A DNA stretch of 33,114 nucleotides from Actinomycetota bacterium (GTDB taxonomy: Bacteria > Actinomycetota > Acidimicrobiia > Acidimicrobiales > Iamiaceae), in NCBI GenBank assembly GCA_016185275.1, contig JACPNX010000005.1, positions 1-33,114 of the forward strand, written 5' to 3'. Numbering within the stretch: position 1 is the first letter of the stretch; each line of letters opens with the position of its first letter. Of the stretch, positions 7,798 to 17,977 are shown piece after piece. Under the pieces are notes generated by a model that saw only the letters and a program-made list of their open reading frames with translations, searched no databases and had not been told where the DNA came from. The translations under genes were made by a program, and so were the position numbers.

Positions 7798-8118
7798 GTG
7801 GATGTTCCCGAGATCGATGTCGACGAGCTGCGGCGGCGCCGTGAGCAGGGCGCGGTCCTGCTCGACGTGCGCCAGCCCGACGAGTACGAGTCCGGCCACG
7901 TGCCCGGCGCGCGGCTGATCCCGCTGCCCGAGGTGCCCGACCGCCTGGCCGAGGTGCCCGCCGGGGAGACCGTTCTCGTGATCTGCAAGACCGGCGGCCG
8001 CAGCCGGCGCGCCGCCGAGTACCTGCGGGCCAATGGTGTCGACGCCGTGAACGTCGCCGGCGGGACCATGGCGTGGATCGAGGCGGGCCACCCGGTCGAC
8101 GCCGGCGGGACGTCCTGA
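7798..8118 (+). CDS. single-domain rhodanese-like sulfurtransferase
   Basis: A 106-residue stand-alone rhodanese domain. The fold signature DVRQPDEYESGHVPGA lies at 23-38 and the active-site loop CKTGGRS carries the persulfide-forming Cys63, so it should be active as a sulfur carrier or transferase (GlpE/PspE type). There is no signal peptide, so it is cytosolic. It follows mobA, and sulfur transfer is needed for molybdopterin, but a specific link is only a guess. Start GTG 7798 is chosen for its 8-nt spacing to GGAGG; GTG 7789 would add three residues. The RNase D frame begins inside the end of this gene. Confidence 0.87.
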   Translation: MDVPEIDVDELRRRREQGAVLLDVRQPDEYESGHVPGARLIPLPEVPDRLAEVPAGETVLVICKTGGRSRRAAEYLRANGVDAVNVAGGTMAWIEAGHPVDAGGTS

Positions 8119-9305
8119 GCCCACGCACCCCCGAGCCCGCCGAGCCGCGCCGGATCGCGACGACCGGGGAGCTGGAGGACCTCGTCGCCGAGATGGCCGG
8201 CGCGGACGCCTACGCCGTCGACACCGAGTTCCACCGCGAGCGCACGTACTTCCCACAGCTCGCTCTGGTGCAGCTGGCGTGGCGCGACCAGGTCGCGTTG
8301 GTCGATCCGCTCGCTGTCGACGTGGCTCCACTGGCCGCGGTGCTCGCAGGGCCCGGGGAGGCGGTCATGCACGCAGCCGCGCAGGACCTCGAGGTGCTCG
8401 ACCTGGCGTGCGGGACGCTGCCGTCGCGCCTGTTCGACACGCAGATCGCCGCCGGCTTCGCCGGCTACGGCACGCCGTCGCTCGCGGCGCTCGTCGAGGG
8501 AGAGCTCGGGATCCGGCTGCCGAAGGGGGACCGCCTCACCGACTGGCTCCGCCGCCCGCTCGACGCGGCCCAGTCCCGGTACGCCGCGTCCGACGTGGCG
8601 CACCTGCTCGAGCTGCGGCGCCGGCTCGAGGACCGCCTCACCCGCTCGGGCCGGCTGGACTGGGCGCTCGACGAGTGCGAGGCGATGCGGTCGCGCGGAT
8701 GGGCCGGTCGCGCCCCCGAGGACGCGTGGCTGCGCATCAAGGAGGCCCGGACGCTGCGCGGGCGAGCCCAGGGGGTGGCGCGATCCGTGGCCGCCTGGCG
8801 CGAGCGCCGCGCCGCCGACCAGGACCAGCCGGTGCGCCACGTGCTGCCGGACCTCGCCATCGTGGCCATCGCGCAGCGGGCCCCCACGACCGCCGACCAG
8901 CTCCGCTCGGTGCGGGGGCTCGACGGTCGGCACCTCCGGTCCGACGTGTCCGCCCAGATCCTCGAGGCGGTCCAGGCCGGGCTGCACGCTCCGCCGCCGG
9001 AACCGCGGGCGGAGCCGGCCGTCGAGATCGACCGGGACCTCCGCCCCGCCGTCACGCTGGTCTCCGCATGGCTGTCGCAGCTCGCCCGGGATCTGCGGAT
9101 CGAGACCTCGCTGCTCGGCACCCGGGCCGACATCGAGGCGCTCCTGTCGACGGGCACCGGCCGGCTCACCGGCGGCTGGCGGGCCGATCTGGTCGGCGAA
9201 CCGATCCGCCGGTTGGTGGACGGCGACGCCGCACTGGCCTTCGACGGCGGCGGTCGCCTCGTCCTCGAGGCTCGCTCGGGCGAGCCGATCGTCAAGGCGG
9301 TCTAG
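8073..9305 (+). CDS. rnd: ribonuclease D
   Basis: A 3'-5' exoribonuclease involved in stable RNA maturation. The DEDD-type exonuclease domain carries Asp50 and Glu52 (VDTEFHRE), Asp105 (HAAAQDLEVL), and Tyr170/Asp174 (YAASDVAHLLEL), making it DEDDy. An HRDC nucleic-acid-binding domain follows at about 225-302 (HVLPDLAIVAIAQRAPTTADQLRSV is split across its start), then a second C-terminal region. The start is uncertain: GTG 8073 is the only standard start upstream of the exonuclease core and overlaps the rhodanese gene by 46 nt. The CTG at 8115 overlapping the rhodanese stop (CTGA) would be a neat but non-standard start. The predicted product is 410 residues. It ends 27 nt before a long hairpin. 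Confidence 0.88.
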   Translation: MDRGGPPGRRRRDVLSPRTPEPAEPRRIATTGELEDLVAEMAGADAYAVDTEFHRERTYFPQLALVQLAWRDQVALVDPLAVDVAPLAAVLAGPGEAVMHAAAQDLEVLDLACGTLPSRLFDTQIAAGFAGYGTPSLAALVEGELGIRLPKGDRLTDWLRRPLDAAQSRYAASDVAHLLELRRRLEDRLTRSGRLDWALDECEAMRSRGWAGRAPEDAWLRIKEARTLRGRAQGVARSVAAWRERRAADQDQPVRHVLPDLAIVAIAQRAPTTADQLRSVRGLDGRHLRSDVSAQILEAVQAGLHAPPPEPRAEPAVEIDRDLRPAVTLVSAWLSQLARDLRIETSLLGTRADIEALLSTGTGRLTGGWRADLVGEPIRRLVDGDAALAFDGGGRLVLEARSGEPIVKAV

Positions 9306-9331
9306 CCCGGCGGCGTCGCCGTAGATCTCGC

Positions 9332-9361
9332 TCGTTGGCTCTTTGGCCTGGCTACACGGGG

Positions 9362-9376
<15 letters not shown>
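9332..9376. terminator. 14-bp perfect inverted repeat between rnd and the GH13 gene
   Basis: Arms 9332-9345 (TCGTTGGCTCTTTG) and 9363-9376 are exact reverse complements. Read as plus-strand RNA the stem continues inward with a G-U, two C-G and a U-G pair to a 9-nt loop at 9350-9358. It lies between converging genes, and the right arm contains the last codons and overlaps the TGA (9362-9364) of the GH13 gene. It most likely ends rnd transcription, although no U-tract follows. It could also be a copy of a dispersed palindromic repeat. Confidence 0.6.
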
Positions 9377-10951
<1,575 letters not shown>

Positions 10952-10959
10952 GGCCGGCG

Positions 10960-10965
10960 ACCGTA
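10960..10965 (-). promoter_or_regulatory. -10 box of a leaderless promoter for the GH13 gene
   Basis: Reading the minus strand, TACGGT ends 8 nt before the GTG whose first base is 10951. Confidence 0.5.
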
Positions 10966-11026
10966 GCGGGCGGGCCGGCTCCCGCCGAGCCGGCTCGCCG
11001 CTGCCGTGGCCGGAGGATCAGGGCGA

Positions 11027-11032
11027 TACACT
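11027..11032 (+). promoter_or_regulatory. -10 box upstream of the 65-aa protein
   Basis: TACACT (in GATACACT) would start transcription near 11040. That leaves a leader of about 32 nt with GGGAG ending 7 nt before GTG 11072, so this gene appears leadered. Confidence 0.4.
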
Positions 11033-11071
11033 CGGCCTTCGCATCTCTCCGCCTCGATCGGGAGCACGCCC

Positions 11072-11269
11072 GTGAAGAAGGGTCGCCATCGCCGTTTCGA
11101 AGAAGCGCGCGCCCTGAAGCGCTCGAGTGAGCCCTCGCTCGAGGAGCTCCTCGACCGCCGCGACGCCCAGCCCTGTCCCGAGTGCAGTGCGGACCCCGGT
11201 CACGACCACGCTTCCTGGTGCATGTACGAAGCCGAGGCGGCGGAAGACAAAGAGGAGTGGCCCACCTAG
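11072..11269 (+). CDS. small CxxC/HxH/C protein, probably zinc-binding
   Basis: A 65-residue, strongly charged protein with no membrane segment. The N-terminus is basic (KKGRHRRF), the centre is a helix with Glu/Leu (SLEELLDRR), and residues 35-50 hold Cys35-x-x-Cys38, His44, His46 and Cys50, a spacing suited to one zinc ion. The C-terminus is acidic. I do not recognise a named family. Start GTG 11072 is preferred because GGGAG lies 7 nt upstream and a -10 box precedes it; an in-frame ATG at 11006 would lie upstream of that promoter. It sits alone between two minus-strand genes and ends 8 nt from the CLC stop codon. Confidence 0.65.
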   Translation: MKKGRHRRFEEARALKRSSEPSLEELLDRRDAQPCPECSADPGHDHASWCMYEAEAAEDKEEWPT

Positions 11270-11276
11270 GCCAGAC

Positions 11277-13067
11277 CTAGGCCACGCCGTCCTCCCCGGC
11301 ATCGAGGGGCCGCTGCGCCCGGCCACCCAGGCGCTCCTCGCCGCCGGCCTCCTGCTCCCGGAGGATCTCGTCGAGGGCGAGGATCTCCGACAGCCGCAGT
11401 TCGCCGACATAGCACCCGTCGCGATCCACCACGTCGAGCCGGTCCGATCCGATGTCCTGCATCGCCGCGATGGCGTCGACCAGCGTGCCGTCGGGCGTCG
11501 CCGTCGTGGAGGGCGCCTCGGTGAGATCCGAGGCCGTCCGCTCTGCCCACTCCGCGCGCGGCACGTCGAGCAGGTCCTCGAGGTGCACCACGCCGAGGAA
11601 CCGCCCGGCGGCCACCACCGGTACGACCCGCTGGCGGGAGCCGACCACATGGGCCATGTAGAGCTCGTCGAGGGCGAGGCCGGGGTCGGCGGTGCTGACG
11701 TCGGGGTCGACGGCGGCGGCCACGGGCAGCTCGAAGCGTCGCTCGAGGTGCCCGAGCCGCGCCGACTGCTGCACGGAGGACACCGACTCGTCGCCCATCA
11801 TGAACTGGGCCGCGGCCGAAGCGAGCAGCGCCGGCACCACGAAGCGGGCGCTGCCCGTCGTCTCGGCCACGAACATCACGCCCGCGAGCGGCGTGCGGTA
11901 GCCGGCGCCGAGGAAGGCGGCGATGCCGATGACGGGGAACAGGGATGACGCCGCCTCGGGGCGACTGGCCGAGCTGAGGCCGAGCCCGTCGTACGCGCCC
12001 GCCACCACCCGGCCGAGCAGGAGGCCCTGCACGACGAGCGGCACGAACAGGCCACCGACGCCGCCGCCGGCCACGGTCAGCGCCGTGGCCAGGTAGCGCA
12101 GCACGAACAGCAGGGCGACGAGGGCGAGGGAGCGGGTGGCGACCGACGCCCACGTGCTCGTGGCGTAGCCCGGTCCGAGCGTGAGCGGCGTGCCGAAGGC
12201 GGCCCGGCTGGCCAGGGCGAGCCCGGCGAGCCCGGCGCCGGCGCCGAGGATGCGGGCGGCGGGTGGCAGTGAGGCGCTGAGGTGCTTGGCGCGGTGGATC
12301 ACCACGGCGAACGTGCGGGCCCCCAGCCCGGCGAGCAGGCCGGTGACCAGCGCCGCGAGGAGCTCGCCGTAGCGGAACCGGCCCTCGACCGGGGCGAGCG
12401 GGAACAGCCGCGCGGTGCCAACGAGTGCGGCGAAGGCCAGGTACGCGGTCGCCGAGGCGACCAGCGCGGGCAGCAGAGCGCGGCGCACCACGTCGCCGCG
12501 GTAGGGCACCTCCAGGGCGAACACCACGCCGGTGGCCGGTGCCTTGAACACCGCCGACACGCCTGCTGCGGCGCCGGCCACGAGCAGCGCACGAGCGTCC
12601 TCCGGGGCGAGAAGGCGCCGGAGACGGCGCTGGACCTGCCCGCCGATCGTCGCACCGGCGTAGACCGACGGACCCTCGAGGCCCATCGCGCCACCCAGAC
12701 CGAGCGTGGCCACGCCGGCGAGGAGCCGGCCGGCCAGGGGTCGCACCGACAGGGCCCGGCGCTCGTGGTAGGCCACCACGTACTCGTCCGAGGTGCTCGG
12801 TGTCGCCCCCCCGCCGGCGTACGTCAGCGCCAGCCACGTGCCGCCGAGGCCGAGGAGCGGCAGGGCCGCCGCCACCGCGATCGGCAGGTCGAAGAGGCGG
12901 GGGACCAACTCGCCCGCCACGAGCCGGTCGAAGGCGGCCACCACCAGCCCGACCAGCACGCCGGTGCCGGCCGCGGCGGCGAGCAACACCTGCTGGCGAC
13001 GGTCCAGGCGCAACCGCGGGCGGCCGTGGTCCCGGCGGAGGCGCGCGCGCCACTCCAACGCTCCCAT
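11277..13067 (-). CDS. CLC-family chloride channel/transporter with C-terminal CBS domains
   Basis: A 596-residue integral membrane protein with the CLC fold (about residues 25-440) and a cytosolic CBS pair (about 450-580). The gating-glutamate motif is GLEGPS with Glu131, and GGLFVP corresponds to GxFxP. Two key sites differ from the E. coli exchanger. The selectivity motif GSGIP is replaced by GGGATPST near 85-92. The internal proton-transfer glutamate appears to be Val187 in [14 protein letters not shown]. By knowledge of the family, loss of the second glutamate favours channel-like or uncoupled transport, which is an inference here. ATG 13067 has a weak CACGCT box 6 nt upstream. The gene is divergent from typA and converges closely on the 65-aa gene. 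Confidence 0.87.
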   Translation of the reverse strand: MGALEWRARLRRDHGRPRLRLDRRQQVLLAAAAGTGVLVGLVVAAFDRLVAGELVPRLFDLPIAVAAALPLLGLGGTWLALTYAGGGATPSTSDEYVVAYHERRALSVRPLAGRLLAGVATLGLGGAMGLEGPSVYAGATIGGQVQRRLRRLLAPEDARALLVAGAAAGVSAVFKAPATGVVFALEVPYRGDVVRRALLPALVASATAYLAFAALVGTARLFPLAPVEGRFRYGELLAALVTGLLAGLGARTFAVVIHRAKHLSASLPPAARILGAGAGLAGLALASRAAFGTPLTLGPGYATSTWASVATRSLALVALLFVLRYLATALTVAGGGVGGLFVPLVVQGLLLGRVVAGAYDGLGLSSASRPEAASSLFPVIGIAAFLGAGYRTPLAGVMFVAETTGSARFVVPALLASAAAQFMMGDESVSSVQQSARLGHLERRFELPVAAAVDPDVSTADPGLALDELYMAHVVGSRQRVVPVVAAGRFLGVVHLEDLLDVPRAEWAERTASDLTEAPSTTATPDGTLVDAIAAMQDIGSDRLDVVDRDGCYVGELRLSEILALDEILREQEAGGEERLGGRAQRPLDAGEDGVA

Positions 13068-13156
13068 GCCGCCAGCGTGCCTCGCGGCGCGGACGGCCGC
13101 AGAACCCGGCCCTCCAACGAGCCGGGCGGGGTGGCGGAGGGGCCGAGCTCCGCCGG

Positions 13157-13162
13157 TAGCCT
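13157..13162 (+). promoter_or_regulatory. -10 box upstream of typA
   Basis: TAGCCT ends 10 nt before GTG 13173, leaving a leader of only about 3-4 nt and no room for a Shine-Dalgarno. It lies in the 105-bp divergent spacer shared with the CLC gene. Confidence 0.45.
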
Positions 13163-13172
13163 TGCTCCCCTC

Positions 13173-15035
13173 GTGTCTGCCGCCGATCCCGTCCTCCAAG
13201 CCGCCCCACCGGTGCCCTTGCGCAACGTCGCCATCGTGGCCCACGTCGACCACGGCAAGACCACGCTGATCGACGCCATGCTCCGGCGCACCGGCGTGTT
13301 CCGCGCCAACCAGGAGGTCCGCGAGCGGGTCATGGACTCCGAGGACCAGGAGCGCGAGCGGGGCATCACGATCCTGGCCAAGGCGGCGTCGGTGACCGTC
13401 GGCGACGTGCGCATCAACCTCGTGGACACTCCCGGCCACGCGGACTTCGGCGGGGAGGTGGAACGGGCGCTCGAACTGGTCGACGGCGTCCTGCTGCTCG
13501 TCGACGCGGCCGAGGGGCCGCTGCCCCAGACGCGCTACGTCCTGTCGAAGGCGCTCGCCCGCCGGCTGCCCGCGGTCGTCGTGCTCAACAAGGTGGACCG
13601 CGCCGACGCCCGCCCGGGCGAGGTGCTCGACGAGGTGTACCAGCTGTTCCTCGACCTGGGAGCCGAGGACTCGGACATCGAGTTCCCCGTCGTCTCGGCC
13701 GTGGCCCGCGAGGGTCGGGCCATGGCCGGCGTCGGCATGCCTGCGGCCGGCGCCGACCTCGGGCCGCTGTTCGACGCCATCCTCGAGCGGGTCCCGGCGC
13801 CGGAGGGCGATCCGCACGCCGGGCTGCAGGCCATCGTCACGAACCTCGACGCGTCCGACTACCTGGGTCGGCTGGCCGTGGGGCGCGTGGTGCGAGGGAC
13901 GTTGCGTCGCGGGGCGACGGTCGCGCTGCTCGACGAGGAGGTGGCCGAGGGCGAGCGCCCGGTCACCCGCCGCCTGACCTCCCTGCTGGGCTTCACCGGC
14001 ATCGCGCGCGAGGACGTGGACGAGCGGGTGGCCGGCGACCTGTTCGTCATCGCCGGCTTCCCCGAGGTGGAGATCGGCGACACGCTGGCCGACCCGGCGC
14101 TACCCGAACCGCTGCCGCGGATCTCCGTCGACGACCCCGTGCTGCGCATGACCTTCGGCGTCAACACCTCGCCGGTGGCCGGCACGGCCGGCCGTTACCT
14201 GACCTCGCGGCACCTGCGCGACCGGCTCGCGCGCGAGGTCCTCGGCAACGTCTCGATCCGCGTGGAGGACACCGATTCACCGGATGTGCTCGAGGTGGCC
14301 GGGCGCGGCGAGCTCCAGCTGGCCGTCCTCATCGAGTCGATGCGGCGCGAGGGCTACGAGCTGCAGGTGAGCCGGCCCGAGGTCATCGTCAAGGAGATCG
14401 ACGGCCATCGCCACGAGCCGCTCGAGCGTGGCGTGGTCGACGTGCCCGACGAGCACGTCGGCACGGTCACGCAGGCGCTGGCGCCCCGGCGTGGCGCGGT
14501 GGTCGACATGCGCCCGGGCGACGCGGGGCGCACCGTGGTGACCTTCGAGGCTCCGGCGCGGGGCCTCATCGGCTTCCGCGGCATGCTCCTCACCGCCACC
14601 CGCGGCACCGCGCTGCTGCACACCCACCACGCCGGATGGGTGCCGTGGGCGGGCGACCTCCCGCACCGCCAAGGGGGCGCGATGGTCTCGGACCGGTCGG
14701 GTGTGACCACGCCCCATGCGCTCGACAACCTGCAGGCCCGCGGCGAGCTGTTCGTCGGCCCCCAGACCACCGTCTACGAGGGCATGGTGGTGGGCGAGAG
14801 CAGCCGGCCGGAGGACATGGTGGTCAACGTCTGCCGGGAGAAGCAGAAGACCAACATCCGCACGCACAGCCACGACGAGGGGGTGAAGCTCGCTCCGCCG
14901 CGGATCCACTCGCTCGACACGGCCATCGAGTGGATCGCCGACGACGAGCTCGTCGAGGTCACGCCGGACGCCATCCGCATCCGCAAGCGCAGGCTCAGCG
15001 AGGCTGACCGCCGCCGGGCCAGCCGGGCCCGCTGA
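13173..15035 (+). CDS. typA: ribosome-associated translational GTPase TypA/BipA
   Basis: A ribosome-binding GTPase of the EF-G/LepA class that supports ribosome assembly and stress growth. The 620-residue length is normal. G motifs: [10 protein letters not shown] (G1), RGITI (G2), DTPGH (G3), NKVDR (G4) and the SA of PVVSAVA (G5). Domain II and the EF-G domain III/V regions follow, then the TypA-specific [12 protein letters not shown] and [10 protein letters not shown] segments and a basic C-terminal tail ([13 protein letters not shown]). GTG 13173 is chosen for the TAGCCT box 10 nt upstream and because it leaves the usual short N-terminal extension. Its stop codon lies inside a 15-bp direct repeat (15024-15038 and 15044-15058). 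Confidence 0.95.
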   Translation: MSAADPVLQAAPPVPLRNVAIVAHVDHGKTTLIDAMLRRTGVFRANQEVRERVMDSEDQERERGITILAKAASVTVGDVRINLVDTPGHADFGGEVERALELVDGVLLLVDAAEGPLPQTRYVLSKALARRLPAVVVLNKVDRADARPGEVLDEVYQLFLDLGAEDSDIEFPVVSAVAREGRAMAGVGMPAAGADLGPLFDAILERVPAPEGDPHAGLQAIVTNLDASDYLGRLAVGRVVRGTLRRGATVALLDEEVAEGERPVTRRLTSLLGFTGIAREDVDERVAGDLFVIAGFPEVEIGDTLADPALPEPLPRISVDDPVLRMTFGVNTSPVAGTAGRYLTSRHLRDRLAREVLGNVSIRVEDTDSPDVLEVAGRGELQLAVLIESMRREGYELQVSRPEVIVKEIDGHRHEPLERGVVDVPDEHVGTVTQALAPRRGAVVDMRPGDAGRTVVTFEAPARGLIGFRGMLLTATRGTALLHTHHAGWVPWAGDLPHRQGGAMVSDRSGVTTPHALDNLQARGELFVGPQTTVYEGMVVGESSRPEDMVVNVCREKQKTNIRTHSHDEGVKLAPPRIHSLDTAIEWIADDELVEVTPDAIRIRKRRLSEADRRRASRAR

Positions 15036-15062
15036 GGCCGGCGCGGGCCCGCTGAGGCTCGC

Positions 15063-16181
15063 TCACGCGGCGCGGGCCAGCGCGGCGGCCAGGCGCTCGG
15101 CCGCGGCGTCGATGTCCGCCTCGCACGCCACCAGCACGGTCTCGACGCCGCGGTTCCAGCGGGCGAGGTCGGCGGCCGCCTTGGCCAGGTCGACGTGGTC
15201 GAGCGGGTCGGGCACGTCGACGACGATGCCCGGCCCGATGATCCCGGCCGGCTCGGACCCGGCCGCGACCGAGGCGTGCCGGAACAGCACCGGCCCCATC
15301 GCGAGGTGCCCGTGCGGGGTGGGTGAGGGCTCGGGGAGCGGCATGCCGGCCTCCTGGAGCCGTTCGGCGATAGCCAGCAGCACGTCGTGCTGGCGGGCGG
15401 TCCGGGGATCGACGAAGGGGAGCAGGTCGTCGATCAGCAGCGGGTTGCGGGCGCGCTCGAGCATGGCCACGGCCGGGCGGTAGGTCGCCTTCTTCGGGCC
15501 CTTGCGGGCCCGCGCCACGGCCCGGGCGTCGGCCCGCTCACCCATGACGCCCGTGAGCGTGCGGTGGTCGAGGAAGTGCCGGCTCCGGCTGCCGGTGTCG
15601 CGCAGCCGCGCCGCGAGGGGCGGTCCGCCCATGAGCTTGGCCAGCGAGTCGCCGCGCCGTGCCGACCGGGCGACGACGGCCAGGGCCGCCGCCAGGACGC
15701 GGTTCTCGGGGCTGTCGTAGGCGCGGATCGGCGAGGCGCACACGAACACGTCGGTGCGTCCCGCGGTCCCCGAACGGGCGGCCACGGTCTCGCCCCACAG
15801 GATCGGGCCGCGCACCTCACCCACGCCACGGACCGGTTCGTCGTGGGTGACGATCGCCAGCGCCCGCAGGGTCTGGGGCATGGCGGCCAGCAGGGTGGCC
15901 GCCTCGGGGCTGGTGGCCAGCGCCACGGCGACGACCTGGCGGGTGAGCGACGGCGGCATGCCGGTCACGCACTGCGCCGCCTCCTCGGGCGTGTACGGCT
16001 TGGCGAGGAACGACCACAGGGCCCGGGTGGCGCGCCGCAGGTCGTGCGGCGCGGGCACGGCCACGGCCGGCCCTCCGCGCGTCGCGGCCAACCGCTCCGG
16101 CGCGGGCGGGGCGGTCGTGTCGTCAATGGCCGGCGTGGAGGCGCCCGTGGCCGGCGCGGCCGGGGCGCCCACGGTCGTCAC
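15063..16181 (-). CDS. uncharacterised partner of the McrB-like ATPase, possibly McrC/DUF2357-like
   Basis: A 372-residue protein I cannot name with certainty. The first 45 residues are Ala/Pro/Thr-rich and probably disordered. A helical region follows (50-110), then a block VRGPILWGET (123-132) and AYDSPENRVLAAAL (154-167). This resembles the arrangement I recall in DUF2357/McrC-type proteins that accompany McrB ATPases. A basic segment (ARARKGPKK, 223-231) could contact nucleic acid. The C-terminal 110 residues contain no clear PD-(D/E)xK nuclease motif, so an active endonuclease is not supported. GTG 16181 overlaps the ATPase stop (GTGA), so the two are translationally coupled. It converges on typA with 27 nt between stops. 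Confidence 0.6.
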   Translation of the reverse strand: MTTVGAPAAPATGASTPAIDDTTAPPAPERLAATRGGPAVAVPAPHDLRRATRALWSFLAKPYTPEEAAQCVTGMPPSLTRQVVAVALATSPEAATLLAAMPQTLRALAIVTHDEPVRGVGEVRGPILWGETVAARSGTAGRTDVFVCASPIRAYDSPENRVLAAALAVVARSARRGDSLAKLMGGPPLAARLRDTGSRSRHFLDHRTLTGVMGERADARAVARARKGPKKATYRPAVAMLERARNPLLIDDLLPFVDPRTARQHDVLLAIAERLQEAGMPLPEPSPTPHGHLAMGPVLFRHASVAAGSEPAGIIGPGIVVDVPDPLDHVDLAKAAADLARWNRGVETVLVACEADIDAAAERLAAALARAA

Positions 16182-17170
16182 GTGCCGAGGTCGGCGCCGA
16201 GCACCTCGCCCATGGTGCGGCGGACCTGCGTCACCTCGGGCGGGGCGAGCATGCCGGCCATGAAGCGGAAGATGCGCCGCGACGTCGTGTCGTCGAGCCC
16301 TTCGAGCTGCGGCAGGAAGTACGCGTAGAACATCTCGTAGAGCAGGCGGGACTCGGTCGGCTCGTCCTGGCGGCGCCGCTCGGCGTACTTGCGGGCGTCG
16401 AGGTAGACGGCCGGGCCGAGATCGCGGAACTGGCGCAGCGGCAGGAGGCGCAGCACGAGATCGTCGTCGCCCAGGATCCGCCGGAAGCCGTCCTCGTCCG
16501 GTGAGTTGAGCTCGATGAACGCGAACCGGCGCATGAGGGCGTAGCTCATGTCGAACAGCAGGTTCTTGTCGAACACGTTCATGGTGGCGACGATGCGCCA
16601 AGAGGACGGCACCCGGATCGGCTCGGTGTCCTCGGGCACCGGGGCGCCGTAGGGGACGAGCGACAGGTTCTTCATCTGCCCGGCCCGCTTGAACGGCAGG
16701 ACGACGGCCTGGCCCGACAGCACCGTGAAGAGCTGGCCGAAGGCCCGGTCGAAGTTCGACCGGTTGAGCTCGTCGATCACCAGCCACCGGCCCGTCTCGA
16801 TGGCCTCGACGAACAGGCCCGGCCGGTAGATGAGACCTTCGGAGGTCGGCTGGAAGCCGCCGATCGTCTCGAACGTCGTCCACTCCGTCGTCGCGGTCGT
16901 GGGCAGGAAGCCGGTGCACATCATCCGGCGCTGCGCCACCTCGGCGGCGAGGAAGGCGAGGCTGGTCTTGCCGGTCCCGGGGGGGCCGGTGAGGATCACG
17001 TGCTTGCCGGCGTCGATGGCAGCGGTGAGCTGCTCCAGCACGTGATCGGGAAACTCCAGGCCGGCGGCCTGGCATTCCTTTTCGAGGTCCTGCGCGGTGA
17101 ACGGCACTCCGAACCTGTCGGCACCGATCTCACCGTTGTGAAGGCCTCCGTGGGCCGAACGGCCCACCAT
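16178..17170 (-). CDS. McrB-like AAA+ ATPase
   Basis: A 330-residue AAA+ protein. Walker A is GPPGTGKT (62-69), Walker B is WLVIDELNRSN (129-139), sensor 1 is in IVATMNVFDKN (193-203), and MRRFAF (213-218) carries the arginine finger. The ELNRSN and ATMN...LMRRF pattern is that of McrB-type GTPase/ATPases. It is about 130 residues shorter than E. coli McrB and has no DNA-recognition domain, only a short N-terminus. McrB was shown to use GTP through an MNxxD loop; here the loop reads MNVFD, so nucleotide choice is open. ATG 17170 overlaps the upstream gene by 41 nt; GTG 17109 is an alternative just before FTAQDLEKE. A MoxR role is less likely because no VWA protein is adjacent. Confidence 0.82.
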   Translation of the reverse strand: MVGRSAHGGLHNGEIGADRFGVPFTAQDLEKECQAAGLEFPDHVLEQLTAAIDAGKHVILTGPPGTGKTSLAFLAAEVAQRRMMCTGFLPTTATTEWTTFETIGGFQPTSEGLIYRPGLFVEAIETGRWLVIDELNRSNFDRAFGQLFTVLSGQAVVLPFKRAGQMKNLSLVPYGAPVPEDTEPIRVPSSWRIVATMNVFDKNLLFDMSYALMRRFAFIELNSPDEDGFRRILGDDDLVLRLLPLRQFRDLGPAVYLDARKYAERRRQDEPTESRLLYEMFYAYFLPQLEGLDDTTSRRIFRFMAGMLAPPEVTQVRRTMGEVLGADLGT

Positions 17171-17924
17171 CCGCACCGCGGCGCCGCAACGCCGGGTGCG
17201 GCAGCAGCGCGACGGCGCCGTGCTCGGTGCGCCGGTCGAGATGGTCGGCGAGCAGCCCGTAGGGGACCTTGCCGACCAGCTCGACGATCTCGTCGCGCAG
17301 CGCCCGGTAGACCGCGCCGTCGCCGACGAAGGCGAGAGGGTCGGCCGTGCACCACCAGTGGAAGTCGAAGCCACCGTCCCCCCAGTCGCGGCGCTTCCAC
17401 TCGCGCAGCGTGGACGTGACGTGGCCCTGCTCGTCCGTGTCGTCGGTGCGCCGCAGCGGGAGCTGCCAGCAGACGTCGGGCTTCCAGTCGAGGTGGCGCT
17501 CGCCCGCGTCGAGCGCGGCCCGGTGGAGCGCGCAGCCCGCACCGCCCGGGAAGCCGGGCCGGTTGAGGAAGATGCAGGCATCGTCGACGAGGCGGGTGAC
17601 GGTCTCGCCGGCTTTCGTGACCTTGACCGGGCCGCCCCGCCGCGCCGACTCGCGGTGGTGCTGCCACTGGTCCGGCCGGAGGCGTTGCGCGTGGGCCTCG
17701 ACGTTCGCCCGGTCGTCAGGGCCGGTGAAGTGGGCACCGTAGGAGCAGCATCCCTGTTCGAGCTCGGGCGCGGGCCCGGTCAGCACCCCCTGGCAGCCGC
17801 GGCCGTAGATGCACGTCCAGCGCGACGTGAGGAACGTGACGTCGAAGACCCACGTGCGGTCCTCGTCGGGGTCCTCGAACGACACCCACTCGTGGAGATC
17901 CTCGGCGACCGGTCGGCTGGGCAC
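17130..17924 (-). CDS. cysteine-rich conserved actinobacterial protein of unknown function
   Basis: A 264-residue soluble protein with eight cysteines: Cys38 and Cys44 in WTCIYGRGCQG, the pair Cys59-Cys60 in GCCSYGAHF, then Cys117, Cys131, Cys152 and Cys192 (HWWC). The conserved look of these sites and nearby histidines suggests a bound metal or iron-sulfur cluster, which is an inference. Aromatic-rich stretches (RTWVFDVTFLTSRWTC is the clearest) recall a family I have seen only as hypothetical in actinobacteria. The last 30 residues are Arg/Pro/Gly-rich and overlap the next gene's start. GTG 17924 is fixed by TAGCGT 8 nt upstream and is a leaderless start. It is the first gene of the unit with the McrB-like ATPase. 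Confidence 0.72.
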   Translation of the reverse strand: MPSRPVAEDLHEWVSFEDPDEDRTWVFDVTFLTSRWTCIYGRGCQGVLTGPAPELEQGCCSYGAHFTGPDDRANVEAHAQRLRPDQWQHHRESARRGGPVKVTKAGETVTRLVDDACIFLNRPGFPGGAGCALHRAALDAGERHLDWKPDVCWQLPLRRTDDTDEQGHVTSTLREWKRRDWGDGGFDFHWWCTADPLAFVGDGAVYRALRDEIVELVGKVPYGLLADHLDRRTEHGAVALLPHPALRRRGADGGPFGPRRPSQR

Positions 17925-17932
17925 GGAGGCCG

Positions 17933-17938
17933 ACGCTA
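17933..17938 (-). promoter_or_regulatory. -10 box of a leaderless promoter for the three-gene McrB-like unit
   Basis: On the minus strand, TAGCGT ends 8 nt before the GTG at 17924. Because the next two genes overlap their predecessors, this one promoter probably drives all three. Confidence 0.5.
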
Positions 17939-17977
17939 CCGGGCGGTCGCGGCGGACCCGCCGGCCGCTCGTCGCGC

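Noticed and set aside
11006..11071. 22-residue N-terminal extension of the 65-aa protein
   Set aside because: The upstream ATG lies before the likely -10 box at 11027-11032, while GTG 11072 has a Shine-Dalgarno at good spacing.
16178..17170. MoxR-VWA chaperone pair
   Set aside because: The ATPase shows McrB-type ELNR and ATMN...RRF motifs and the partner has no metal-ion-dependent adhesion site (DxSxS).
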